A stretch of DNA of 64,000 nt from Chlorella sorokiniana (GCA_025917655.1 CP084614.1:868001-932000), one strand, 5' to 3'; shown: positions 11,115-22,460, counted from the first letter of the stretch. The notes: a model not told the origin generated them from the sequence alone. Numbers and translations are program-made.

Positions 11115-14100
11115 ATGACAGGCAAGCGCGCACGCAGCAAGGCTGCTGCCACTTCCCGGGCCGCACCAGGGCGCCAGGCGAACGTGGCTATCATGAAGGC
11201 CAACGCCGAGCTGCTGAAGGCAGGGCAGGCGCCGGTGGATGGCTGGCTCGGGGAGGCCTGCAGACTGCCCTGCCTGTTCGATGCACACGGCTGCACGCGG
11301 GAGGCGTGGCCCGTCACAAAGCAGGGATGCGACCTTGATCATGCATGGAATCAACGAGTCGCCCCTGCCGCGGGCGACCCGACGCGGCGCCTTTCTGGGT
11401 GCTGGTCATTTTGCCGCCCCACCGCTGCCTGCTCTTGCGCCTTGCAGCCCTGCGTGCCGGCAGAGGTGATTGTGGAGGCGGTGGCGGCCTACGGCGCAAG
11501 CAACCCCACCCACGCTGAGCAGCTGGAGATTCTGGGGCAGAGCGTGCAGGCGGTGGAGATGGGCAGCGGGGGCTTTGGAGTCGTGGTGCGAGGTGCGGTG
11601 CCGTGCCTTCAGCTGCCCACGCTGCTTTGACAGGCCCGCACTCGTCGCCCCCACCTGCTTCAGTCAGCAAGGTGACCTTTGCACGCTTGAATCGCTTCAG
11701 ACCGCCTTGCTCTTGGTCTGCTGCTGCAGCGGACGAGAGCGTGCTGACTGCCCCGCTGGGCCTGCTCCTCGAGCCAGACCGGGTGGTGGCTGTCAAGGTG
11801 CAGCCCAGCGGCGCAGGTGCACGTGAGCTGCACGCGCTGCTGCGCTACCGCGGCGGCAGCATGGCACGCCTCCTGGGCTACGCGCGGCACGCAGACACCG
11901 ACCTGCTGGTGCTGGATGCGCTGGAGGAGTCGTTGGCGGACCTGCTGCGCTGGTGAGGCCCGACCGCCAGCTGGCCAGCTGCCAGCCTGCGGGGCTACCA
12001 GCCCACCCAGCGGGCTGCTCAGGGCTGCCCGCACTCACACCTGCGTTCCTTGCCGCAGGATGCCCGGCAGCAGCCATGCCAAGGTGACGGGCGTGCAGGT
12101 ACTGGCGGGCCTGACGTCGATGTGGGCGTCCCTGATGCACGTGAACGTGGCATCGGGGTGGTTCTGATGGACATCACACGTGAGCAGGGGGTGCATTGCT
12201 GCGTGCACAGCTGGGGAGCCCAGGAACACATCTGCGCTGGACACTCATCCCTCCCTCCCCCGCGCCCCCTCCCCAATCACGGGCCTCACGCTGCAGCACA
12301 AAATGTGCTGCTCGCACGCAGCGGTGCGGTACGGGCCAAGGTGATCGACGCCTCCCTGGCCTACGTGCTGCCCAGGGAGGCCGATGGCGGCCTCGGCAGT
12401 GCGCAGCTGACCGACTGGTGAGAGGAAGGGGGCTGATGGGGGGGGACTGGTGGTTTGCAAGGCCCTGCCTCACTCGTTGCCTGCGTGTTGCCGCCTGGCG
12501 CAGGGGCGGCAGCTGGGGCTCGCTGGCGCCGGAGGCGGTGGTGCGCGGCCGCATCGACGTCAAGTATGACGTCTTTAGCGGCTGCACGACCGCCCTGGCC
12601 AGCCTGCTGGGACCCGCCCTGCTGAGTGGTGGGTGCTGCCACCAGCAAACATCTGCAGGTCCCGCAAGTGCAGTGTGGGGCGATCCCAGCTCATGACTGC
12701 TTCAAACGCTTGTGCTCGTCGTCTCAAATCGACATGCTGCCTGCCGCACCCAACACTTGCTCCCGCAGGCCCACTCCCCGCCGTGAGCCTTGGGCGGTCC
12801 ATCCGCAACGAGTTGGCTGAGCGGGCGCCGGCGCCCAGCTCACCACTGCCTACGGGACCATGCGTCTGCAGATTCCCCCTAGGGTGTGCCTTGCCAGCTC
12901 AGCAGCCTGCACGCACTGCTTGACCTTCTAAATGCCCTGCATCACCGCGTTGCACCTGCGGCACTGCCGCTCCCAGTGAGCCGCCAGCGCATGCCCCTTG
13001 CGCAACAACACACTTGCATTCCGTGCTGCAGATGGGCAACCTTGTCGTGTTTGGCCTGTCGCTGGGCCTCGCCCCCTTCCCGGGGCCCGCCCGACCACTC
13101 CTGGCTGCGGGTGCTGACGACCCTCGGCACCTATGGCAGCCATGCCTGCGAGCAGGCATCCCAGCGGCTGCCGCTGGGCGACCAGGTGGCTGGCGGTGTG
13201 GAAGCCAGCTGCACCATCACCTCTGCCTCGGGGCCACGGCTTGCCACCACCCTGCCACTTCCAACACAGTCAAGCTTAATGAACCGATCAACTGACTGCG
13301 CGCAGGCGGTGCTGCCGACGATCCGCAATTTCATCGACCTCGCCTTCGAGGCGATGCTGCTGGGGCACGTTAAGCAGGCAAGAGGCTGGCGGCAGCATCA
13401 TGCCACGGGGGCTGCTGGGCGAGTCATGCGGCTTGAGAATGAAACCCGTGTGCACGCTGAGTGATCTGCAGGTGCTGCCGCTGCTGAGTGCCAGGGAGCA
13501 GGCAGCGCTGCTGGCCTGCGCTCAGGATGTGGCCGCTCTGCTGCCCGCCGCGGCGACCCAAGTGCGGCAGGCGCTTGATGACTGCGGGCAGCGCTCGCTC
13601 AACTTGGGTGGCGGGGTTTTGTCCACAACCCCAAGGACCTGGAGCACTGCCTGGTGCTGGGTGGCCGCGCGGGCGACGACATGCTGGGGCACCCGGGCCA
13701 ACGGTGATGTCGGTGGCAGGGCTGCTCATGGCGGCCCATGGTGGTGGTGTGGCGGGGGCTGCCGGCAACCACTGTATCTCAACTAACTCGTGCATGCTCG
13801 TGCACTGTTGGCCCCTCTCCTGGTGCTGCCGCAGGCCGATGCGCTCGGTGCTCAGCGGGCTGCCCTACGACGTCGAGGAGGGGCGGAGCACCGCTGAGCT
13901 GCTGGCTGCGCTGGAGGAGTGAGTGCCTGGCAGCTTGTCCTGCCAGCTGGGTGGGGCAGGTGGAGCGGGGCTGCCTGGGCCGCACTGCATTGCATGCCTC
14001 CTCATTGTGTCACCCTGATGACTCACCTGCCCGCCTGGCGCGGCTGTTGCGTGCAGTGAGCTGGGCGACATCGAGGGGTGGAACGAGCGGCGCGTGCAGG

Positions 14101-17100
14101 TTCCGCCAGAGTTTGAAGAGCTCCGCGCCTCGGTGAGCTTGTATGCTGGGCAGATGGGTTTGAGGTCAGATGCTTCCACTGCGCTTGCTGCAGGAGGTGC
14201 CCTGTGCCCAGCCTGAGCCCCCTGTGGCTGCTACTGCACGCTCGCTTTCCTGCTTGTCTGTTCCCTCCCTGCAGGAGGCGCACCAGGGCAGCATGTACCC
14301 CTGCCTTGGCCTGCCGTTCATGCTGGCCTTATGGGGCTACCTGGGGGTGGACGGGCTGGAGGAGCGCGAGGTGGGTGCGGGTGTGGTGTGCTGGCGGGAG
14401 GGGGCCACGCACACGTGCATGCCCACGTGCCTGCCCATCACCCTGCTTAGGTCATCAAGGAGGCGCTGGAAGCGGTGGTGGCGGTTCTTGTGGGGCAGGA
14501 CCGAGCCGGCAACCTGGCCCTGGTGGAGGAAGGTGGGCACACCCGTGGCTGCGCCACAGAACTGTCGGCCGGCGCCTTGCTCTTGTATAACAGTGCAGCA
14601 GCTGGTGGGCGGGCTGGCGCAGCCCCTAGCCAGCGACTGAGCACGCGCTGCTCAGGAGGCGGGCCTGGTGCTCCTCTTTCCTGAGCGTGGTTTCCTGCCG
14701 CCGCCTGACCCACATGCTTTGCAGACTGCGATGGCAGCGAGTCGGACACAGCGGGCGAGCCAAGCAGCGGCAGCGAGGACGATGATGGCAGCGACAGCGA
14801 GCGCGGCAGCTCTACCAGCAGCGAGCCTTCCCATGCCAGTTCATCAAGCGGCGGCGCTGGCAGCGGAGATGAGGGCGGCGAGGCGCTACGCCTGGCCCCT
14901 ACGCACCAGGCGGTGGTGACGGCAGCTGTGCAGCTGGCCAGCAGCGCCTTCCCCGGAGGCACGTCCACCCTGGGTGGCGTGGACCTTGCGGCGCGTCACA
15001 AGCACAAGCATGACGCCGCAAAGGCGGTGCTGACGCTGCTGCAGAGGTGGGCTGCATGTGCAGTCCATGTCGGGCGTCATTGTGTGCTTGCTTGAGGTTT
15101 GGTCATCCTCAGACGCGCGGGGCTTCCGTGTGCCTCGCCGCATGATGCAACCCTGGTCCCTGGCGCTGACAGCCTCTGCGCATGTGTGGCGCTGCCCATG
15201 GGCGCAGGTGTGCACCGGAGGTGGCGTGCATGGCAACTGCTCTGCTGGCAGTGACGGGGAGGACGTGCTGGCTCGGGCAGCCTGGCCGGCGGGCGTCAGC
15301 CGCTACATGCGTGCGGTGAAGGCTGCTGCTGTCGCGACCCATGGCATGGACCGGCTGGCAGAGCTGTTTGCCATGTACGGGGTGGAGGTGGGGCACGAGC
15401 CGAAGGAGGATCGCAACCGCCGCGGCCAGGACCAGCCTCTGGAGGTGCTGTGCATGTTGACCCCCCTCACCATCGGCGACGAGCTGTTCAAGCTGGCCAA
15501 GAGGGGGCACTATCAGGTGGGGGCGTGATCAGGGAGTGGAGACAAATCAGCGCTTTGATCCGCCCTCGCATCTTTTGACTGGGCAGCCAGCCAAGCGGCT
15601 GCCTCCTGAGGTCTGCTGGACCGCTCCGCAGATGGCGGCGGTGCCGGGGCTGGAGGAGGTGATGCGGCCGGCTGCGCTGGGGGCCATCAAGCGGGTGAGA
15701 GCCGCCGCGAGCTGGCCGACGCAGCGCTGCGCCGCCGCCGTCTTTGTGTTGCCGGCCTTGCCAGCCATGCCCGTTGCCGCAGGCTGGATCCCTGTAGCCT
15801 GGGATTTTGGTCGGGTGTTGTGCCCGGTGACATCCCCTGCCACTGGCTTGGCTCCAACATCCTTCCCCCGCAGCAACCCCGCGTGTCCCCCCCATGATCA
15901 TGGCGGTGCTGATGGCGGCCGTCAACGCCGGCCAGCACTTTGTGGAGGGGCAGGCGTCAGCCCCGGCCCGGGCCGCCAAGACGCTGGCAACTGCACGGCG
16001 CCCAGCGCCCGCGGCTGCCGCGCCTGGCTCCGCAGCACCGCCCGGTGCTGCAGATTCCGCTCTGCGCCAGAGCGCTGCGGTTGCTGGCCGAAGCCAGCAA
16101 GCAGTGCAGGTTGTGGTCTGCCTGCGGCCAAGCTGACGCCTTTTGCCGCCTGCCGCTGACGTGCAGCAGCTCCACCGCGTGTTCCTTCTCACAGCGGTGT
16201 GCTTGCTTTCCGTGAGCAGGACCTGAGCGGCCTGTTTGGCGGCATGCGCATCCGAACCAGCCGCCCCTCGGCGCTGGTCAGCCCGGCGGGTGGGGGCCAA
16301 CACCACCGTGCTGGGCGGCAAGCTGTCGCCAGCCACGCCGCAGGCCTACGTGAGCTGTGGCCACCGCGTTGAGGCGTGGGTGGGCAGGGTGTCTGGCTTG
16401 GCGTCTGCTGTGCTGTGCACGACACCCATCCGCCCCCTCCCTTGTCGCGCCCTGCACCCAACATTGCAGGACCTTGTTGTGGCCCCGGGGAGCACCTGCC
16501 GCTGGCCCGCAGCCTGCGCCTGCACCAGCAGTGGCAGCAGCAGGGCATGACGGGGCTGGAGCGCGCACCGGCGGGCCTGGCCAGCGCTGCCGATCAGCTG
16601 CATCGCTGGCCTGCGCTAAGTGCGGTGGCACCAGTTGTGCTGGCTGTGTTGTCCGCCAAGGCCATGCAGCAGCGCTGCACCATGCTGGGCCTGCTGCAGC
16701 ACCTGGACAAGGAGCCGCTCGCCGACGGCGAGTGCGCCGCAGCTGAGCAGCAGGGCGCCGCCGGTGGCCCTGCAGTCAGCCCTGTGCCGCTGACGGCGGC
16801 GCAGGACCTGCTGCTGTGCATGCTGACCAGCGAGCAGGCCGCCGGGCTGGCACAGGCTGTGGGTGGCCCTCGCTGCCTGTCCCATCTGGCCGCGTATTTT
16901 CTGCACCTGCTGGCGGAGGCGGAGCGCCCAGACACATTGAAGGTAGGCGGCAGCAAGCTAGATGGCTGCGATGGTGTGGGCTTTGGCAGGCCTGCTCCAC
17001 GCCCGCCGTGCCCGAGCCATTTCCGAAGGCGCAGCCTGCTGACCCCTGAGCCTCCCTGGTTTGCGCTGACAGGTGCAGCTGCCTGCCCAGGGCGGGCGCA

Positions 17101-18328
17101 AGCTGCTGCCTGCGGAGCAGGGCGGCCTGGAGGAGCGGCTGCCGCCCATGCCGACCGGCATGCACATTGGCGAGGTGAGCAGTGGCTTGGGGCTCGTGAT
17201 GTAAATTGCAAGCTGTTTGCCCTTTCAGGGGTGGGTCCATGCCGCAACCTCCACTGTGTCCTCCCCCTCAGGCTGAGGTGGCAGCGTTCTGGGCGAGCAC
17301 AGGCGGCGGCAGCAAGGAGGAGGAGGGCCCCCAGGAGGGCACCATGCACGCCCCGCTGCAGGCAGCGGGCTGGCGGAGGGGGCAGAGGGCGGGTCAGCGG
17401 CGTCGGCAGGGTGCTGACGCGCGCTCGCAGGCGAGCGGGAGCGGCGGTTGCCGAGGCAGTCAAGGGCGTGGCCAAGGCTATCCCACCGGCAAGTCGCGCT
17501 GGACCCTTGGACAGCACCCAGTCGCGGGTGAGCGCCGCTTGTTCTGCTGACGCGTCTGTGCTTGCGCTGCGTGCTGCCCCTGCCCCTCTTTTGCCCACCA
17601 CCAACCTGCTGCCGCCGCCCCTCTCTGCCCACCACCGACCTGCCGCCGCTGCCCTGGCGCAGGTTGTGATGGACTACCAGACCTACTTGCGCCAGCATGC
17701 AGCCCCGCACACCTTCCTGGCTGCGGGGCTGCAGGCGGAGCTGATGGGCAAGGTGCTCTCGCCCAGGTCCACTGACTTTGCTGCCCATGATGCGATGGGC
17801 GGCGCGCTGGCGGGCTCGCTGCGGCGGAGAGAGACGCGCACGTGCAGCTGCTGGTGAGGCTGGGGCGAGGGATCGCTAGCGACCTTGCTGGGCTGCAATG
17901 CGTGAACGGGCGCACCCTCATCCCCCTTGCCTCCAAGCGAGCGTGTTGCCCCTGTTCCCAACTTCCATGACTGCAGTCGGCTGCAGTGCTGCTGGCCAGC
18001 GCGGAGCGCTGGCGCGAGGCGGGCGGGGGTGCAGCAGTACCAGCTGCCGGTGGTGCTGCTGTACCCCGCGCGGGCCGCTGGGCAAGCGGCTGGAGGACCC
18101 CCTGCGCGCTGCTGGCTGGCCTACGGCTCCCCCGACAGGCAGAGCCGGATGGCGGCGCTGATGCTGTCTGACGCCGACCTGGCTCGCTGGGCGGCAGCCA
18201 TGCGGCGGCAGCTGGAGGACCCTTGCACCCTGTGGCTCTCCATGTTGGCCCACCTGGCGCTAAAGGGGGCGGCGGGGCTGCCGCTGTGCTGTGATGTGGC
18301 AGCGTACGGCAGCAATGGGTTTAGCTGA
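11115..18328 (+). CDS. Kinase-like gene 2 (paralogue of gene 1)
   Basis: The start MTGKRARSKAAATSRAAPGR matches gene 1. Kinase-like motifs: GSGGFGVVVRG (about 11,560-11,595), VVAVKV (11,783-11,800) with ARELHALL, VLMDIT|AQNVLL across an intron (about 12,165-12,310), AKVIDASLAYVL (12,335-12,370) and GSLAPEAVV with KYDVF (12,515-12,575). Catalytic-loop Asp and Asn and the metal-site Asp are kept; HR reads LM and DFG reads DAS. The C-terminal exons parallel gene 1: RPDHSWLRVL, FEAMLLGHV, LPYDVEEGRSTAELLAALEE (about 13,860-13,920), RRVQVPPEFEELRAS, a Ser/Glu/Asp linker (14,725-14,880), GEDVLARAAWPAGVS (about 15,258), a helical section near 16,560-16,940, and the end AAMRRQLEDPCTLWLSMLAH (about 18,195-18,255), with TGA at 18,326-18,328. 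This copy is the closer source of most inverted fragments to the right. Some exons need a frame change. The kinase fold is inferred and the C-terminal part is unassigned. Confidence 0.65.
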
Positions 18329-18382
18329 ACTGGTGAAGGGCTGGGCAGCAGGGACGGACTGCCCCGCTTTGTCGCAAACGAA

Positions 18383-18387
18383 TGTAA
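18383..18387 (+). terminator. UGUAA polyadenylation signal of kinase-like gene 2
   Basis: TGTAA 55 bases after the stop codon of gene 2, in a comparable place to the signal behind gene 1. Confidence 0.45.
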
Positions 18388-18504
18388 GACACGGTGAACA
18401 CATCAGTTGCGAGGTAATGACCATGACCTGGGTGCTCTCCGCCAGATTTTCACAAGCTCTTCCTAGCAACAAAAGAAAAGGGAAATTATACGGGGGAGAT
18501 GAAA

Positions 18505-18778
18505 GCCAGAGGCTGGGGGGCTGGCTCTGGGACCACCATGCGCTGCTGCCTGCCTCGCAGCCCAGGCTGCTTTCACTCACCTGGCGCTGTCAGAAGCCTT
18601 GCTGGGAGATGGCAGCCCAAAGGGAGAGGCAGTCACGGCGCCACCGCATGCAGCGCTGCCGCTGCGTCACCGACCAAACGGCGCTTGGCAAGGGCGGTGC
18701 CACCAGGGCGGTTGGCATGGCGGCGGAGCCTTACGGCCAGACCTGGCTGCTTGTGTGGCTGGGCCTGCTGCTTTTACA
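18505..18778 (+). repeat. Dispersed repeat RA, copy 4 (long form)
   Basis: Fourth RA copy, 177 bases past the stop of kinase-like gene 2, with the complete right part also present in copy 1. It closes the second tandem unit. Confidence 0.8.
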
Positions 18779-19417
18779 CAACGTGTACTTAACAAATCGA
18801 TCACAGACCTTGGCTGGGACAAGACTGGAAAGAGACCACAGACACAGAGGAGGTGGAGGCAAGATGGCGTCATTGACCGGGCTGCAAAGTCAGTTTGGCA
18901 GGAACATCGACAACCGGGAAGAGAATTCATTCAGGAGGTCTTGAGCAACGATGAGGGGTACATGGGAATGGATGGTAGGCTCCGGGGAGGCAGTGAAAGC
19001 TCTCATGGCGCAGTCTTCTCCAGAGTCCCCAGCTGCTACGCGATTCAAACTTTGGTGAACCGCCATCTTGAGCCGTTGCACCCTTCGACATTGGTTGAGC
19101 GGGTTCCTGAGACTTGAAGGCCGTCTGACGCCTGGCACAAAGGCTGTGGGCTGGCGCTCATCTTGAAGGGCAGCAGCATCGCCGGCGAGGGGTGCTTTGC
19201 GGACAATCGCTGCATCACTTGGCACCAAGTATCACAAGGCAGCGCTGGCATGCCTTCAAATGTGGATGCCAATCAGCTGCAAGGGCAGCCATGAACGCAG
19301 CATTTACCAGGGGCCTGTGGATGTGGGGGCTCTGCAATGGATGGAGAAGACACTGTCGGTTGACTGGATGGGAGGCGAGTCCAGTGGTCTTTAGCATTCA
19401 GCGACGTGCTTGCTTAT
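18779..19417. other. Unassigned sequence between tandem genes and the inverted fragment block
   Basis: About 640 bases with moderate GC. Plus-strand frames include GREFIQEVLSNDEGYMGMDG (near 18,915-18,975) and KGCGLALILKGSSIAGEGCF (near 19,140-19,200), which look more protein-like than chance but match no family I know. They could be exons of a decayed gene. No splice pattern could be established. Confidence 0.3.
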
Positions 19418-20009
19418 TAGCGCCCAGCGCAGCGCATGGGGTCCAGCACGTCATCCTCCACCACATGCTGCAGCATGAGGCAGGACAACAGTGCAGCCAG
19501 ACTGCCACCACCAACACATGCCTCTCATCTGAGCTGCCCAGCAACTCGTCGTCCTAGCCCGCGCCTAGCACAAGGCAGCCTGCCAGGGCTCCAGGGTCGT
19601 GCAGGAAGGCTGTGCCTGCCAGGTCAAGGCAGGGCAGCCGGTGTGTGGCCATCCAACGGCGCACAGCGTGGGCAGCGACGGGCAGCTGTGCCGCCACATG
19701 CCTGAAGCACTCCAGCTGGGATGCCCGCTCATCCTCGGTCATACAATGCAACACCTGCAGGGTGGGGCGAGAGGTGTGCGGGGAACAAGTTCATTACATA
19801 AACTACATAAACAGCTGTCATACCATACTTGAAAAGAAACGTGTGTGAGGTGTGTAGGCAACAAAGCACAGCACTCATCTGGGCCATGTGCGCAAGGAGC
19901 ATGGCCTCAACAGTGCAGGATAAAAACTGCAATAGTTTGCAGCAATGAACCAGTACTGCAAGCACGGGGCCAACATAGTGACAACAGCGCCCTGTCAACT
20001 CAGAGGCAA
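19418..20009 (-). pseudogene. Inverted fragment of the kinase-like family (gene 1-like exons)
   Basis: Reading on the minus strand, 19,554-19,754 gives TEDERASQLECFRHVAAQLP and LPCLDLAGTAFLHDP, very close to the gene 1 exon at about 4,980-5,150. Further right (to about 20,000) follows the counterpart of 4,960 back to 4,710, with FLSCTVEAMLLAHMAQM matching FLNCTFEAMLLAHMAQ. A short piece at 19,418-19,460 matches gene 1 around 7,290-7,240. The fragment keeps intron sequence, so it came from DNA, not from a reverse-transcribed mRNA. It has no start, no kinase motifs and no complete gene. Confidence 0.75.
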
Positions 20010-20350
20010 ATGAGCAAATGAGTGCACGCATGCAAAGGAATCACCAATGCAGTCACCTGCTGATTGACAAGCAGCTGCCGATATGCCTCTTCCGCGACAT
20101 GCGCGCTGTAAGCAAATATGTACAGCTGCTTCCTGACCCAGCTGTGGTCAGGGCGTTCGCCAGGGAAGGTCAATATGCCTTGTGGCCTTCCCTGGCGAAC
20201 GCCCTGACCACAGCTGGGTCAGGAAGCAACTTTACCTATTTGCATACAGCGCGCATGCCGCCGAGGAGGCAAGTCGGCAGCTCCCAGCGAAGCAGCAGGT
20301 GACTGCATTGGTGACTCTTTGCATGCATGCACTCACTTGCTCAAACCTCT
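20010..20350. repeat. Palindrome P1 made from one family exon
   Basis: Two inverted arms of about 165 bases, centred at 20,177-20,178. The inner 43 bases match perfectly (20,127-20,169 with 20,186-20,228) and a 16-base loop separates them. Outer parts match with some differences. Each arm is a copy of the gene 1 exon and flanks at about 4,550-4,715 (RPDHSWV and the intron start GTGACTGCATTGGTG). This is an inverted duplication of the exon, once per strand. Confidence 0.85.
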
Positions 20351-20871
20351 CTCAGTCAAAGGCATGAGGACCTTCCCTGGCCCATGCCCCGACCACAGCT
20401 GGGTCAAGAAACACATTTTATTTTTGCATACGGCACGCATGAATGGAAGCCAAGGCATAGGGACACGTTAAACACCATCAAAAGCTAATCTGCTTGCAGC
20501 AAAAGACAGAGAAGGGTGGGGGTCCCTCGGGCATGCCAGTTCGAGGAGGGATGTCCAGAGTGTGCATCTACGCATAACAGATGCATACAGCAGCACAACT
20601 CCAACATGGCAATCGAACGGTGACTCACCCCATTGTGAAGCCCGAGGACGTCGTCGGTGGGCGGCGGAAAGTGTTGCCCTGGGTCCATGTTGGGCAAGCT
20701 TCCGCCAGATTGATAGGCCCAGCGTCACCATTCGCAGCGATACTGTAGTCAAGGCCGAATACAGCACAGAGTTAATTGACTCTGTCCTTCTCGGTTCTCA
20801 GCAACATGCATGCATATGGGCAGGGAAGCCAAATGCAGAAAGCAGCTGATTGTTTGGCGGCTTGCGTACCA
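20351..20871. pseudogene. Further rearranged gene 1-like fragments
   Basis: 20,365-20,460 is another plus-oriented partial copy of the exon duplicated in P1 (GACCACAGCTGGGTCA followed by GCATACGGCACGCATG). From about 20,480 to 20,871 the minus strand corresponds to gene 1 from 4,520 back to 4,120, including the SIW/SIR-KLAQHGPRATL exon near 20,690. Exon order on the minus strand follows gene 1, but pieces are missing and one is inverted relative to its neighbours. Confidence 0.7.
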
Positions 20872-21077
20872 GCACCATGGCTCCCCCAGCAGGCAAGCAA
20901 GGAGGATGCTCCTTCACCAAACAGGTCGTACTTAACGCCAGCAGTTCTGTTGACAATCGCTTTGGGCGCAATGATCATACTGCCCAAGATGATTGTCAAA
21001 GGAACTGCTGGCGTCAACTACGACCTGTTTGGTGAAGGCAGTATCATCCTTGCTTGCATGCTGCCTTATGGTGGTGT
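20872..21077. repeat. Palindrome P2 made from the APE-motif exon
   Basis: Inverted arms of about 100 bases, centred near 20,975, roughly 85% matched. Each arm is a copy of the gene 1 exon at about 4,040-4,140 that encodes GVKYDLFGQG after the APE motif. The right arm reads GVNYDLFGEGSIILACML on the plus strand and the left arm reads GVKYDLFGEG on the minus strand. Confidence 0.8.
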
Positions 21078-21344
21078 CACTGCCACCATGCATGGTGTGG
21101 GGAACAGGATTGTGCAGGCGCGGTGCATGCATGATGCATCTGCCTTGCCTATCCGACGTGAAGCTTAAACAAGCACATTGACACATGCTTGTCAGCAGAC
21201 GTAACTTCCCAGCATGTCTCAACTCCTGCCCCATGCTCACCAGTCTGCTAGCACTTCATCTACAAAGCTGCTGTCGGTTACCCTTCTTGGCACAGCAGCA
21301 GCTGCACGCCAAGGCAATCCGTGCGCCAGTGATGCTCCCCACAA
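21078..21344. other. Short junction region between gene 1-like and gene 2-like fragments
   Basis: Contains a small minus-strand match to the start of the APE exon (GGTGGTGTCACTGCCACC at about 21,073-21,090) and then about 170 bases I cannot align to either gene. The switch from gene 1-derived to gene 2-derived fragments lies here. Confidence 0.4.
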
Positions 21345-21993
21345 CCTGAGCCAGGGGCAGCGGCGGCAGGTTGCTGGTGGGCAGAGAGGGGCAGGGGCAG
21401 CACGCAGCGCAAGCACAGACGCGTCAGCAGAACAAGCGGCGCTCACCCGCGGCTGGGTGCTGTCCAAGGGTCCAGCGCGGCTTGCCGGTGGGATAGCCTT
21501 GGCCACGCCCTTGACTGCCTCGGCAACCGCCGCTCCCGCTCGCCTGCGAGCGCGCGTCAGCACCCTGCCGACGCCGCTGACCCGCCCTCTCCCCCTCCGC
21601 CAGCCCGCTGCCTGCAGCAGGGGCGTGCATGGTGCCCTCCTGGGGGCCCTCCTCCTCCTTGCTGCCGCCGCCTGTGCTCGCCCAGAACGCTGCCACCTCA
21701 GCCTGAGGGGGAGGACACAGTGGAGGTTGCGGCATGGACCCATCCCTGAAAGGGCAAACAGCTTGCAATTTACATCACGAGCCCCAAGCCACTGCTCACC
21801 TCGCCAATGTGCATGCCGGTCGGCAGGGGCGGCAGCCGCTCCTCCAGGCCGCCCTGCTCCGCAGGCAGCAGCTCGCGCCCGCCCTGGGCAGGCAGCTTCA
21901 CCTGTCAGCGCAAATCAGAGAGGCTCAGGGGTCGCTGCGCCTTGGGAAATGGCTCGAGCACGGCGGGCGTGGAGCAGGCCTGCCCACATCATT
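21345..21993 (-). pseudogene. Near-identical inverted copy of the gene 2 tail
   Basis: The minus strand of this block matches gene 2 from about 17,665 back to 17,020 almost base for base, including intron sequence, apart from a few differences and small deletions. That is far closer than the match between genes 1 and 2, so the copy is recent or has been kept alike by gene conversion. It encodes only pieces of the C-terminal part and cannot make a complete protein. Confidence 0.8.
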
Positions 21994-22200
21994 GCAGCCA
22001 GCCAACTTGCTGCCGTCTACCTGCACTGAATCTGGGCGCTCCGCCTCCGCCAGCAGGTGCAGAAAATACGCGGCCAGAGGGGACAAGCTGACGGCGGCCC
22101 GCGTTGCCTGTCCCCTCTGGACGCATATTTCATGCACCTGCAAGCGGAGACGCCCGCCCAGACACGATGCAGGTGGGCGGCAGCAAGCTTGCTGGCTGCG
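21994..22200. repeat. Palindrome P3 from a gene 2 C-terminal exon
   Basis: Arms 21,994-22,085 and 22,109-22,200, centred near 22,097, joined by a 23-base spacer. The inner CCAGAGGGGACA/TGTCCCCTCTGG is perfect. Each arm is a copy of the gene 2 exon end at about 16,880-16,970 (AYFLHLLAEAERPD and the following donor region). Confidence 0.8.
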
Positions 22201-22249
22201 AGAGGCCAGACAGCGCGGGCCGCCGACAGCCTGTGCCAGCCCGAAGGCC

Positions 22250-22460
22250 TGCTTGCTGCTCAGCATGCACAGCAGCGGTGCTGCAAGGCCTTGGCCGACA
22301 GCCCAGACAGCAGAACCGGTGCCACGGTACACAGGGCGGGCCAGCGCTGCAGCTGATTGGCGGCGCTGTCCCGCGCTGTTTGCGGTGGCACCGGTCGTGC
22401 TGTCAGTGCTGTCGGCCAAGGCCATGCAGCACCGCTGCTGCATGCTGGGTCTGCTGCAGA
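22250..22460. repeat. Palindrome P4 from a gene 2 C-terminal exon
   Basis: Arms of about 100 bases centred at 22,355. The left arm is a minus copy and the right arm a plus copy of gene 2 at about 16,590-16,700 (VVLAVLSAKAMQQRCTMLGL). ACCGGTGCCA (22,315-22,324) pairs with TGGCACCGGT (22,386-22,395). Confidence 0.75.

Noticed and set aside
21214-22029. Long plus-strand frame (271 codons) in the inverted block
   Set aside because: It is the antisense shadow of the gene 2 C-terminal exons; the same frame appears on the minus strand at 16,594-17,604 of the parent.
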